Of a stretch of DNA of 64,000 nucleotides, positions 21,013-33,328 are shown in pieces (position 1 is the first letter of the stretch; each line of letters starts with the position of its first letter). Origin of the DNA: Xenoacremonium recifei (Eukaryota; Ascomycota; Sordariomycetes; Hypocreales; Nectriaceae); the NCBI GenBank assembly GCA_012184525.1, contig WOFQ01000025.1, positions 186,001-250,000 on the forward strand, written 5' to 3'. Position numbers and translations under genes: made by a program. The notes under the pieces are model-generated. The model saw only the letters and a list, made by a program, of their open reading frames with translations. It was not told the origin of the DNA and did not search any database.

Positions 21013-24000
21013 GATTCTCAAATTGAATTGACAGACAATTTCTCGGTCTTATATAATCGCCCACAAGGGGTGTTCTTTTAGTGTTCTCGAAGTACAATGA
21101 ATATTATTCTGCAGAACATTTCTTCGAATATCTAACGACATAATGTTCAAGTTGTCTCCTGGTATTTCTTTGTTAGTACCAGACGTCACGGTTTTGAAGA
21201 AAAGTCATATGGAATCTCATGGCTGATGTTGGAGTGTGCTCTTATGTGATAGGGCTCATCGTGGAAGGCAGTTGATATCTCCAGATGCGGGATGATTGGA
21301 AATGGTAGCCACTACAAATTCGATCGAACAAAGATTGCTTTTGCAATGACTTGGATCAAAGGATGGGGAAGCGGGCTCCCCGAGACCTCCGAAGCCGCGC
21401 TATCAATTCGTCCGGGGAGACTTCTAAGATAAAAATCTCCGAATTTAAGGTGTGAGACACCTGAAGATTTGAAATAGGTCTGAGAAAGTCCAAGCACAAC
21501 CCATGGGATTTGCGTCGGAAGACTGGAGTGCCTGCCGTAGCTGTCACTTTGAACCTGCTTCGAATAGAAGCCCAATAAAATCCACCAATTGAGAGACGCA
21601 TGGCTATCACAAGGTATGATCAGGTGCGCTGCGTCGACTCCATCACATGGCTCTGTAAGCGTTCCTTCGTTTATCACCAAGTTCTGTCACTACGTTGGTT
21701 GTCAACGTATTAGCCAGTCGATGATCTGACATCGAACCACAAGCGATGATGATCTGCCGATAGGATCATATCCAGGCTCGAAGAAACGGTACAATCCCAT
21801 GAGGAGTCAGAAACCTCCCTGCATAGCCCCTCAAGCGAGAAATTTTGGCCTTGGGAGGCACACCTTGTCCGGACATCATTTCCCGTTTAGGCCCATGCAT
21901 TGATGAAAATGTGAGCCATCAGAATCTCTCGCAAGCATGTCTCCTCCAACGAAATTTCTTGAATTGGGAATGCTAGCTAGTGCTGTAGTCTAGCACTCTG
22001 GTTGCCCAGCTGCTGCGGTTAGGACGCAAGGGTGAAGCGCCCTGCCGCTGCATGACCGCGTTGGAGCTTGCCCTTGGACCTTTTGTGCTGATTAGTCTCT
22101 CCAATTAGCATTACAGGTAGGGTAAGCAGACGGCCCGAGCTCACTGACGATCGCTCGCGGAATCGGGACCTGTCGAGAGGGGGAAAAAGCAAATACCGCT
22201 GGAACTAACGACGCCCAGCTCACGACGGTTCCAACCAGAGGTTTCCTCTAAACCGCGGCGAGGAAGCCTCTCTATCCGAGGTGGTGTTGATCCCATCGTC
22301 CACATGACTCTTTACCGAGCTATCACCCGTATTTTCAGATGCTCGGTTGCTTCCTTGACATACCACTGGCTACAGCAGCGGCCCATGGGGAGATCCCTGG
22401 CGGGCTGATCGTCAGCCAAGGAGCAAGGGTCATTCTGATCCCTGTCCAGCTGTCAAAGATGCAGACCCATCAGTTGGGCACCTATTGGCGCACCCAAGAA
22501 GGCAGCATCTTTGGTCTGCTTTCTCGGGGGGTGGAGCCGGGAGAACTCCCACCGGAAGCTAAAGGCTTTATCGAAGTTACGTGTTTTCACAGGCCTAGGC
22601 TCAGGTGAGGCTGCAGTGACTTTCGCTCGGACTCTGGGCCAGAAGCGCCGCCGTACTGGGATGCTCCTTTCGGGCGAGCTGCAGGGGCCTCGGGCTGGGA
22701 AGAGAAAGGCGCAGAACCTTTTGGGCCGAAGCGTTGCAGCAGAGGCGGGGATGCTTGACGAAGCTGTATCTTGTCTTGCCCTATGGGGGATGTGAGACAC
22801 GGGAGTGTCAGCCGGGGTCTCCAGATCTGGCTGCTGGAAGGCCTCACCAGCCACTCGCTGGACCTTGGATAGCCGTTGGCCCTGCTGAAGGGCCGAACCG
22901 GTGAGTCTTTCGCGAATCGACGAGGATGCTAATTGTTCAACTGGGGAATGCCCTGTGCTCTCGCGTCCGGATCCGCTGCGGTACAGAGTACATACGAGCA
23001 AGAACCTTGCCGATATTCGTCGGACGTACGGGGCAGTCTCAGGGCACTCCCCTCTGGAGGCGCCCGAGGGAATGGTCGATGGTCTTGCGGCATGCCGCTG
23101 CAGGAGATCGAGGCAGGCATAGACCTGGACGATCACAGGTCCACGTATAGCTGTTCCTCCTGCTCGGGCTAGTCATGTCGAATGACAGCATGCTGATGTT
23201 TCTGATCTGCAGCTTATTGAGGCCTTTCCCCCTTGACGTTACCGCCATGCCGGGCGCTTCATTCTTGATGCTGGTTGGAGGCAGTGGAGATGGTTCAAGA
23301 ACGCGCGCGTCCACCGACTCAACGAAGGATGGTGCCTGCACGGACTGCAAGCGTGGAGGTTGTTGTTCAGGATATGCACGCAAATTTTTTTGATCTACTT
23401 CCACCCCTTACTTGTAGTAAGACTTTGAACCGGCGTTCCATGGTGTTGTCACAAGCTGCCGTGCTCCATCTGGCCTCCATGGCTTGAAAGTCTTAGACAC
23501 AAGCATGCACTGTGCAAGGTATTTTTCTGCGCACATCGACAGCACAATCGGCCAGTGATGTAGCCAGTCTTTTGGCTCCATGAATTCCGCAAGCTGCAGG
23601 CCAATGGACTGTGGATATTGGACTCAAGAGGTATCCAAAGACCGCCGTGTAAGCTCTTATCCCTGCATGTCGAAGATAAGGCGTACCTATCATCTCACAT
23701 TCCCCTCCGTAAGGTATGACAGCGGTACCTCAGATGCGTATTAGCAATTGCATAAGCTTCTTCGTTGCTCATATTATGCATGCAAATGATAACTGTGATG
23801 GAAGAAGTGCCAATACTTTTTCCTGAAACTGGGGGAGAGAAAGCGCATGTACTAATTGGATTATCCAAGCATCCATGACAATCAAAATTCATTCTTTTAA
23901 CTCAATAGCTGTTGATTCGTAGTTGGTAATATGATTGAACATGGAGCGTCAAGGACACCAATAGCCCAACATTCCATTCCGGAAGAATATAACATAAATA

Positions 24001-24519
24001 AAGAGGACGATGATGAAATCGATGACTTCGAAAATGATGATGTCAGTACAGACAAATACAGTGTCCAGGTTCAGAGAACTCAATCAAGGAAGTAAATAAC
24101 TGGATGCTAGGAAAGGGCACCCGTTTGAAACGGCTTAGTGGCCGATGGCTGGATGACTGAGAGAGTATTGAGCTTTAGCTTGCATCTAATATCACTGATT
24201 CTCCAGTTTGCCTAGAGTCAGAGAGTGAACTAAGTCAAACATGAGAGACTTTGAGTTTTACTGAGCTAAGGTGATGGTCCCTATCATCGGGGAAAGCATA
24301 GTCTTGTCAAGACACTGTGAAATCTTTAATAAGTCAAATATTTGTGCTATTAGGTGAAATTGAGCGACCAATTGTTTCAAATAGGTATGATCACGATGCT
24401 CCCTAGAAATGAAACGCTCGAACCGTGCAACGCGTATCGTCGAGAACAAGCTGTTTGTGATCTCAACCAGTAAGGTTGAGTTTGGTTCAGCTCGGCGTCA
24501 CGCATCCATACTGTAATCT
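21013..24519. other. Gene-poor stretch with a doubtful minus-strand ORF pair
   Basis: No supported gene. Two overlapping minus frames (23039-23404 and 22453-23136) both have Pro/Ser/Arg-rich, partly protein-like sequence, but both begin with GTG and no splice pair joins them convincingly. A minus frame at 21312-21680 has no recognisable motif. From 23.7 to 24.5 kb the sequence is AT-rich and stop-dense. Confidence 0.4.
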
Positions 24520-25875
24520 TCAAGCAAGAAGCATGAGACATAAGATGGTTCCAACTATCGCGAGCACGCTGTGAGGTTCGCCCCTCGAAGCCTCAGATAG
24601 CGTGCTCGCTGTTGACCTCGCACTGGCAGCACCACCAGTACTAGAGGTTGTGCTTGGTTCGGCCAGGCTCAATTCCAGTTTGCATTCGTCATCTAAAGAG
24701 AGTTCATCTCCAGCCGAGTTGGTAACAGACATTGGGACACACGAGAAGTCTGTCGGCTCTGTGCACACAGTTGTGGTTGTGGTACTTCTAGACGTGACAA
24801 AATCGCCTGATGTGAGCGTTTCTGTGACTGTCGTATATGGTACGCAAGACAGTGCGCGTCGAAGCTCAGGTGGAATTGTAACAGGGGCTGCTCGTGCAAA
24901 AACCTCTGCGCTGCTGCCCGTCGTGGTCGCTGCAGGAGAATATGATAGTGCACAGTCCGTGTCGAGTTCCAATGTCGCCCCTTCGTCATTTGTCACTGTC
25001 ATCGGAACACAGCTGAATCCGGAAGCATCTTCGGCTTCACAGACCTCGAGAACAGATCGAGTGACGGTTAGGCTGTACGTTGTGTCCAGCGTGACGGTAG
25101 TAGACTCCGTTGCTGCGGGACAAAGCGAGCAGAAGCCATCTCCGCCACAGTAAGCAATGGACTTGCAACATTCGTACGTACAGCAGCTGTCTTGGCTTAG
25201 ACAAGCTCCGTTGTCACAGCATTGCTGAGAGTCTGGATCATAGCAGTAATCATCAGAGCAACACTTCTGTGATAGGGTACAGCCCCAAACCGTAGAGCCT
25301 TTCTCGCAGCAAATATTGTCCTTCGGGTTGTAACATTTGTAGCTGCCGCATAATTCCTCTCCAGAAGGGCAACATCCGCCATCAACACAATCGTACTAAT
25401 CACTTGCAGTATCAGAAGTCTGACTGTAGGTAAGGGGTAAGTGGTACTTACACCTGTAGGACAACTTGTTGCTCCGCCATCGCAGCATGTCGAACTCGAC
25501 GGATCATAACAGTGAGAGGAGCCACATAAGTCATAGCCACCCGGACAGCAGCCGGTTGGGAAACAAGTGTCTCCCGCAGGGCAGCATGCGTCAACGTTCG
25601 AGCAAGGTACTACGCAGAGTTAGAAACCGGCATCTGCCAGCACAGAAGTATTGAGTACCATAACCAGGGTCTACGCATTCCTCGGCGCGTTTGACCAGAG
25701 CGCCATGAGAATTGAAGCCTGTGAGGTGGCTTGTCAGATTTGCAGACAGAAGTGGCGTGAGGCCATGCTCGTCCCGGAAGGAGAAGGACGACGAGAAATC
25801 CCACAAGGCCTGGACCTCGCATTGAGCGAATGGGAGCACGAGAACATGTGCCACGAACAGGAGGAGCAGTTTCAT
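24520..25875 (-). CDS. Secreted Cys-rich protein with GPI-anchor signal
   Basis: Exons (minus order) are about 25875-25659, 25609-25452 and 25395-24520, giving about 416 aa. The N-terminus MKLLLLFVAHVLVLPFAQC is a signal peptide. The middle is a run of short Cys modules of the type CCP-G--C and CYDP---TCC (CPAGDTCFPTGCCPGG, CGSSHCYDPSSSTCC, CCPSGEELCGSYKCYNP, CCSDDYCYDPDSQQCC). Two Thr/Ser-rich repeats with TVTxT strings and matching FSCVPM(T/S)VTN segments follow, then a Ser/Ala-rich stretch and a hydrophobic end (SVLAIVGTILCLMLLA), as in GPI-anchored wall or membrane proteins. Intron 2 (25396-25451, GTAAGT) is clear. Intron 1 has two in-phase donors (at 25658 or six bases upstream), changing two residues. 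Such proteins are typical of the fungal surface; function is unknown. Confidence 0.75.
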
Positions 25876-27251
25876 GGTCACAAAGTCAACAAGTGAAAGT
25901 TTGGTCGAGATTTTGTGGCTTGAGGCCGGCGTCAGCGCAAAAGAGGCGCATCTGATTGCTACATGCTGGAACAACAGAGCGGATTGAGGGCAAACGTCTT
26001 GATAAACCTCACAATTAACCAGGCAGGGTGACATCAACCCCGCAGCTGAGGCAAATTCATCTGCACATGGTCGTGGCTGAAGCTCAGAGGATTGCAGTAG
26101 TGTTACATCGAAGGAGCAGTAAACCTGGAAAATCACTAGATAAACTTGGGGGGCATGCTTCTTTAGCCTGGGGTCGACTTCGTGATTGGCGCAATCGTTG
26201 GGGTATCACATTTGTGCTGTGGGATGAGACGTAAGATCGGCGTGATAATGCGCCCGATTGCAGAATACTTGCTTGGGATGGGACGAGACTGCTCTGGGTT
26301 GTTCCGGTTATTTATTCGTCTTGTTTGCTCTGAAGCCTTGGCGGCATCCAGTATGAAGGGATCAACAGCGTGAAACACCGAGGAGCAGCTTGCAAGGATA
26401 CCCCTCGCTATCCATGAGTGTGCGTAGCTCAGCAATCTTTGAACATCAGATAAGCTATGACCTCGACGTTCAAAACATGTCTCATGGACCTGCATGTGAG
26501 TGTCATGTCGTGCAGTAGCTGAATGTTGCAGCTCGTCCAATCATCTAATACCGTAAGACATCGCAAGAAGAAAGGACAAGCCACACTTGGGCGTGCATAT
26601 CGAAAGGGAGGGGACCAAGATGGGCTAGAGCTATAGTTCGACGAACGGGATGCTATGGCGCATGATAACGCGGGCATTTGATGGCCATCTTAGGGTTGCC
26701 TGTTCAAAAGCCACTTCTGACAGAGAAGTTTCGCTGAACTGTGGTTTGTTCCTTTGGGCTAATGTACTTTACATGTGTCAGCATCAATGTTCTCAAAAAA
26801 GCTTATGTCCCATAAATAAGGAATGGACAAAGGGAACATTAACCTCTGGGACTACAGCCTGTCACACCTGTTTCCTGCTCCAGTCCCCAAGAAAGGACAC
26901 TCCTTCACAAGGGCCAAAGAATCTTCCTTTCGACCTTCAGGTTTTCATTACACTACGACACATCGATTGTACTCTGGGAGGACAAGTTCACACATCGGCA
27001 GACGAACGTCGGAAGAAAAGCTTCAAATTGGGTATCGGTGCAGCGCTATAGGACCCCTTCTCCAGTCCCGTACAAAGTGTCAAAGTCCATGTCCATATCA
27101 ACAGCAAACCTCAAAGTCTCTCCGCCTGAGACGAGAACATGATTTCCGTGCTCCATATGGGAGCCATATAATTACAGCTTTGTTCAAATTGAACCGAAGC
27201 ATCAAATCATCCACTGCTAGCTACCCCTGACATAACAATTCCCGAGCATCC
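25876..27251. other. Intergenic, no gene seen
   Basis: Promoter side of the Cys-rich gene and 3' flank of the coiled-coil gene. Short ORFs on both strands (26163-26540, 26650-27051) lack any recognisable feature. Confidence 0.5.
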
Positions 27252-28815
27252 TCAAGTCGAGCTGCTCTCAGCGCCAACGAGTGAGTCGAGCAGCGACGCA
27301 ATCTCAGGATAGACACGCTCGATGTTAGCCATACCGCGAGGACCGAGACGAACAACTAGGCCGTAAAGCTTCCCATAGTGTTCTGCCTCTGTACCCTGGT
27401 TGATGGAAGACTGAAGATCCTGGATTGTTGCTTCAATGCGGTGCGTTTCCTGGTCGATCGACTCCAACTCCTGCTTCAGCTTCTTCAACTCTTCCTTCTT
27501 GGCGTCGACGGCGCCCTCCTGCTTCCGGACCTCGTCGTTCTTGGCGGCTCGGCGGGAATCGTAGGACCGGATGGCCTTGGCGATCTCAGGTGGCAGAACG
27601 ACGTTGTTCTCCTGGAGAGCCTGGAGCTGAGGCGCCAAAGCAGCCTGCTCGGCAGTTTCCTCCAGAAGAGCCGCGAGCTTCTTCTGTGTCTTAGCCAGAT
27701 CATCCTGAATGCCCTGAATCTTGGCCTCGCAAGCCCGGTATCGTCTCATGGCGTCTTGGTGGACCGTTCGGTGCGGGTAGATGTCACGCTGCGCAGCGAG
27801 GACGGACTGGTGAATCGTCTGGACGTGAGTGTCGATCGAGCCGAGGAAAGCATTCGTGGCGGGCTTGAGCGGGTCGTGGACGTTTGCACCGAGAACATTG
27901 GGCGCAGTAGCTGACTGAGTATCGCTGGGTTAGCCCTCCACCCATGGTTGAAATTGGGAGACGAGACAAGTCACGTACCTGAGCATGAGAGAGCTGGGGT
28001 GGTCCCATATGGAATGACGCCATTGGCGAGCTGAAAAGCATGAGGCTTTGGGCCGCAGAGAGTCGAGAACCGTCGGGCGAATTGGCACGTCCTCGCTTCT
28101 CGGCAGAGTTGGTCAAGGCAGAGCCAGCCCGCTTGAGGGGACGGTTCACGCGAGCCACCGCAGGCGAAGGGGCGGCATCTGAAGCAACAGTGATATTGGA
28201 CGGGTCGTCATCTTCGTCGTCGTCGTAGTTATCGTCAGCGGCATCGTCGGGAGTCGCGTCCACCTCGTCCTCTACGTCGTCCTTAACTTCCGCAGAGTCA
28301 CCCTCTTCGTCGGTTGGCCTCGCATCGGGAGCGCTTGAGCCATAGGGCGGGGTCGCAACGCCTGTCTTAGCGGCGGTGAAGACTCGTCGGCGGCGGATGG
28401 TTGGGGGCGAGGAGTCGTCGTCCAAGGCGCTCAGTTCCGGGTAGAAGCCATCGCGGCGCTGCACAAACCGCTTCTTGGCCGCCTGCACATCCTGGGCCAT
28501 GAGGCGACCGGCGTAGGACGGCTTGCGGTCTCGCGACATCGATCGGCGCAGCTCGGCACGCAGATCCTCGAGTCCTTCGCCCTCGGTCTTGGAAACGTGC
28601 TCAGAAACCAGCGCCAGATCCTCCATGAGGTTGATAGCCCATTGCTTGGGCGGCGACTCGGGAACGAGATCCCATGGCCAGACACCCAGCGCCTTCTGCA
28701 CTCGGACGGCGGCTCGAGCTCCGCGGGCGGGCAGGGACGTGGCGTACGGCTCGGGGATGCGGTAGGCTTCCACCGATTCACGGGACGCCTTCTTCGGAGA
28801 CCGGCTTGTCGACAT
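27252..28815 (-). CDS. Conserved-looking hypothetical protein, acidic linker and C-terminal coiled coil
   Basis: Two exons (28815-27979 and 27914-27252; 64-nt intron, GTACGT...CTCAG, phase 0) give 499 aa. The first ATG in context is MSTSRSPKKASRESVEAYR; an upstream in-frame ATG would add eight residues. The N-terminal part (about 15-130) looks structured (KALGVWPWDLVPESPPKQW, then LMEDLALVSEHVSK). A run of DDD/EE (about 190-225) and an S/P/R/K-rich segment with KRAGSALTNSAEKRGR (nuclear-localisation-like) follow. Residues about 330-480 are a long heptad-rich coiled coil (KIQGIQDDLAKTQKKLAALL, EELKKLKQELESIDQETHRI). I do not recognise the family. Charge pattern and coiled coil suggest a nuclear structural or complex-forming role (inference). 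Confidence 0.7.
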
Positions 28816-30519
28816 TGGTTTGAATCGTGAACGGCGCAAGCGGGGATATCGAAAGAAATACGAGAATGAAGCTATGCGTATATCAGATACTCATAGCAGG
28901 AGACGCGCGGGTGCGCGGAGGCGACGCGTTGGCGGTGGTTGTGATGGATGGAGCTTGGTGTTGTGGTGGAAAATCAATCGATCGATTCATGAGCAAAGTG
29001 GTGGCTGGTGGGCGCATTGGATCACGTGGTCTGGTCATAGGCGCTGCCTCATGAGACGCTTCCTGATTTGTCATATCATGAGGCAGTGAATCACGGCCCA
29101 GAGCCAAAAACCCCGATGAGGAAATTGTGATGAATGAAAAGAGAATAAACTGAGATGAGAATGAAAATTTTCACTGCCCATGTAGTTAATTATGTGTCAA
29201 TTGAAATTAATGTGAGCGCGTTGTCACCATGATTCTCATTCAATGCGCAGCCCCCAACACCCTGGCATGGCTACGTCACAACGTGAGGGGAATCTGACAC
29301 TCGGTTTGATTCTCGCGATCTTCGGTGTCTCTGAAACATTCTCTCCATTTTCGATTTTCGCGGGTAATTTTCGCTCCATGGAACTTCGGTGTGTTCCTTT
29401 CCATGCTTGCGCATCCTGCTTGTCCAAGGCCCTCTAAAGTGACAAGCAAGTGAATGTGTACTATGATGTGAGTAAAAAGTGAGAAAGTTTTCGATCGGTG
29501 GATATGGACCAAACTTCAAATTAGAAAGACAAACTCTCTCGTTGTACTAGTCTTGAATAGAATTATTTTGGTGGGAGTTTTCTAAGTCTTTGTCTGGAAC
29601 TCCAAGCAAGGCATCTGGGATGATGATTACTGTTTAAAGAACACAAACTGTCTCTTCAAAGGTTCAGCGAATGGAATTCTTTGATTTAAAACGAATCTAG
29701 ATCTTGAAATGCACAGTTTTGTACCACAGAATGCCCTGGTTGTCCAGGCATCAATATCAACTCTATACGCAAACTATCGTGCATCTTTGATTTCCTTTAA
29801 CAGCATCGCAAATATTCCAAGGCGCCAAAATGAACCAATATTTTAAATAAATTTTTCACCATCATAATCCTTTTTGCGTCATTATCATAGATCGGTACCT
29901 AACATGCAAGTCCCGAAGGATGCCAAGCTCTACTGCCAAGTGCGCATTCGTAAGTCTTCAGAGCTCCAAAACAATAGTTCATCACGCCGCCTTGGTCCTA
30001 AGGCTATAGTGCACACGTGGGATAGATTATGAGTGAGACCAAAGCGACGGGATCATGGATGTCCGTGCCATGCACTACCTCCGCCGCTCCCGTCGCGTGG
30101 GTTTGGGCGACGTCGGGTGCTCTAGTCTAATTGAAGGGTGATCGCAGCTCGATCGATAATCAGAAATCAGATGAATCTCATGAGGACAGGCCATGCTTGA
30201 TTGGCCAATTGCGCGGATGAAGCAGCGGGTTCCACGAAGGATCGCTCGCTAACGCGGCCCCTGTCGCTCTCTTCCCAGGGTGCTGAGCACGTGGGTGAGA
30301 GAGACGCTATAAGAGGCGGTCCAGGCTTGGGTTGAGCTGTAGAGCCCCGGATTTTGGCAGCTGGGAACCCAAAATGTGACCACTAATTCCCGATGACGGG
30401 CACAACCAACACCATTGTAGCCCCAGGAGGGGCATGCCCATGTTAGCGATCGTGAAGCTATGGCCCAAAAGAGCTCTCGGTCAAGGAGATCCTGTAGCTC
30501 CCAAGCTTGGCAGATTGTG
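28816..30519. other. Intergenic between divergent genes
   Basis: This stretch separates the minus coiled-coil gene from the plus phytase-like gene and should hold both promoters. It is AT-rich from 29.1 to 29.9 kb. No gene is seen. Confidence 0.5.
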
Positions 30520-30526
30520 TATAAAG
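30520..30526 (+). promoter_or_regulatory. TATA box candidate of the phytase-like gene
   Basis: TATAAAG lies 83 nt before the start codon at 30609, a usual distance for a strongly regulated fungal gene with a short leader. Confidence 0.45.
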
Positions 30527-30608
30527 ACAAGCTGCTTGAGGGGTTTCCACCACGATCGTCGACAGATTCCGAGGAACCTCTCTTTGTGCTCTGTTGTAAT
30601 TCGTCACC

Positions 30609-32563
30609 ATGGTTGGTCTGGTCTCGTCGCTGACTGCTCTGGCGTTCGCCGTTGGCAACGTCATCGCTGCGCCGTCGTCGTCCTCTCAAAGCTCTTCGAG
30701 TGCTGTCTTCTCTACCACTTGCAACGGGAAGTCTTACACTTACAATGAGCTCGCTGGCTACGGCTTCGTGCCCAACTCCCAGCGCGATAAGTATGGCGAC
30801 ACCATGAGCATTGGTTCCTCCATCGCTTTTTCGTCCTGGAAGAAGGTTGGCTCCAAATACCAGGGCAAGATGTATGGTCTGCCCGATCGAGGCTGGAACA
30901 CGCAGGGTACTATCAACTTCCAAGCCGTAAGTCTAAGACATAAAATAGAGCTTCGAACAGTTTTTTTCTGACGTTTTCGTCTCAGCGTGTTCACGAGTTC
31001 CTTGTGACCTTGACTCCGGCCCCGGGAGCGACGATTGATAACCCATCGGCTCCTAACATTGCCTTTGTCTACTTGGACACCATCCTGCTTACTGACCCAG
31101 CTGGAAACCCAACCACGGGTCTGGACGCGGATGCCACTGGAGGCCTGCAGTTCTCGAGTTTCCCCCTTCTCCCTGCTGCTACCTACACGGGAGATGGCTT
31201 CGGCAACAGCGGATCTGGAGGCCACAGAGTCAGCCTGGACTGCGAGGCCTTGGCTCTCTCCGATGATGGAGGTTTCTGGATCTCTGACGAATATGGCCCA
31301 TATGGTTTGTATTCCATTGAGTACAAGGAATAGAATCTGACAAACTCCAGTCTACAAGTTCGATAAGTCTGGCAAGATGGTCGAGGCTGTGGCTCCTCCA
31401 GATGCTATTCTCCCGCTGCGAAACGGCTCCGTTAGGTGCGTGAGAGATTCACTCAGGGCTGTTCCCAAAACATGGTTACTGACGAAAATTGTAGCTTTTC
31501 TGCTGATAGCCCGCCTCTGTATGCTCCTGATCAGGAACCCACGCCCACGGATCCTACCCAGGGCCGACAGAACAACCAAGGATTTGAAGGTTAGTATCTC
31601 AAACACTCTCTCAGTTCCAATGCTAATAATTTGAAGGAATGACATTCAGCCCGGATGGCAAATCCCTTTACGTGCTTCTTCAGAGTGCCACAGAACAAGA
31701 CGGCGGTGACAAGTCCAGCGATCGTCGCTACACTCGACTTTTGAAGTATTCTCTTAAGAGCTCTCGCGGCCGTACTCCCACTCCCACGTACGAGGCCGAG
31801 TATGTTGTCCCGCTCCCGACATACACGTCGACGAAGGGAAAGCAGGCTGTCGCTGCTCAATCTGAGATGCATTTCATCTCTGACACCCAGTTCTTCTTCC
31901 TTCCTCGTGACTCAAACAGCGGCCACGGCCAAGATAGCACCGAGTCTATCTACCGTCATGTCGATATCTTTGATATTTCTTCTGCTACGAACGTCAAGGG
32001 CTCAGCTCATGATGCCTTCAATGCATCCATCGCCAGCACTGGTATGTAATCATGCGGCATCTCAGACCTTGAGAATACTTTCTAACTAGAAATAGTGGGT
32101 GTTCTCAACTCGGGCATCAAGCCGGCGACGGTCTGCCCTTTCCTGGATTTCAACATCAACGATCAGCTCAACCGATTTGGCGTGTACAACGGCGGCAACC
32201 AGAGCGGAGCTTTGTAAGTCGGATTGCAGCAATTCCAATTCGACTTTTCGCTAATGAACATCCCTTAGGTTGAACGAGAAGTGGGAAGGCCTTGCGCTTG
32301 TTCCCGTTGATCGTGAGGATTACGTTGGAAGCAGCCAGAGCGGTGATGAGTACTTCCTCTTCGCCTCATCTGACAACGACTTCATCAGCCAGAACGGTAA
32401 GTACTATTGTCACAAATTCAATAATCGTGACTAACTCACAATAACAGGTTTCATGGACTTCGGTCGCATCCCCTTCTCTGATGCATCGGGCTATGATCTG
32501 GACAACCAGATGCTGGTTTTCCAGATCACCCTTCCCAAGGGTAGCAAGCCATTGGTGAGCTAA
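30609..32563 (+). CDS. Secreted esterase-like/phytase-like family protein
   Basis: Eight exons: 30609-30926, 30986-31304, 31351-31435, 31495-31589, 31637-32041, 32090-32213, 32269-32396, 32448-32563, giving 529 aa. The N-terminus MVGLVSSLTALAFAVGNVIA is a signal peptide. The body fits the phytase-like (esterase-like activity of phytase) beta-propeller family: YGLPDRGWNTQG near the start, DCEALALSDDGGFWISDEYGPY, then QGFEGMTFSPDGKSLYVLLQ, and near the end NEKWEGLALVP and DEYFLFASSDNDFISQNG. These repeat the family's E-G/A-L and SDEYGP motifs. Introns are 46-59 nt and all join in frame. The stop after KGSKPLVS fits the family's short C-terminus. It is probably extracellular; true substrate (phosphate esters or other) is unknown for many members. 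Confidence 0.85.
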
Positions 32564-33328
32564 ATAATCGTTTAGTCAACAGGCTCAGTTGCTCTTGGAG
32601 CGATTCATGAGTGATATTCAATATGTATATATTATGTGGTGGTTTATTCCAATCTTAGGTGGTGTCAGTTGTAAGATTTTTAAGATAGGTAATAGCAGAA
32701 GAAGTGGCTACAAGATGGCTTTAAGTGACATCTGTCGATCGATCCATTCTTGAAAATTGATGCACGTCTATCGTACCTTGTCTAATGTTTATGAAAGAAT
32801 TAGGTGCTTTTGGAGGGTCATCTCCGCAACGAGGTGTTCGATGTGACACCCCCAAGGCAACTCGTTTGCGCTGCAAGCAGGCTTAACTGGCAAGTAAAAA
32901 CTCTCAGCTGATCAGTGCTCAGGCCCTCATTTCGTACAGACTTACGAAACCTGTTGTGGATTCAATACCCATTTAACTTGACATTATTAGCATGACTTTT
33001 GGTGGTTCTTGCAACACAGTGCAAGGGAGCGTTGAGGCTGTGTATCAATCCAGCAGCACGCGATCATAAGTCCTTGTTATTGGCCCATGATCCTCCATTG
33101 CTGACCGCAAGATGTTTTCTCCTTCTGCAACAGCACACAACAGCCCCACCAAGATCGACAACCGTTGTGGCCAACAGGTCATCAACCCCTCACCAAGTCT
33201 CTCGACGCGCGTCGAAACAACTTCTTGAAATCAATCTCGAGGGAATAGAGAACCTCAACTCTACTTTAAAACCCTTTCCTTCCCCATCAAAGCCACTATT
33301 CTAGAATTTGCTGTCGCTACCGTCAACC
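32564..33328. other. Intergenic
   Basis: 3' flank of the phytase-like gene and promoter of the GH2 gene, in tandem orientation. No gene is seen; a plus ORF at 32999-33304 lacks features. Confidence 0.5.

Noticed and set aside
27378..27914. 178-codon plus ORF, Leu-rich with apparent hydrophobic segments
   Set aside because: It is the antisense of the coiled-coil exon (Glu/Lys/Gln codons give Leu/Phe/Val on the other strand).
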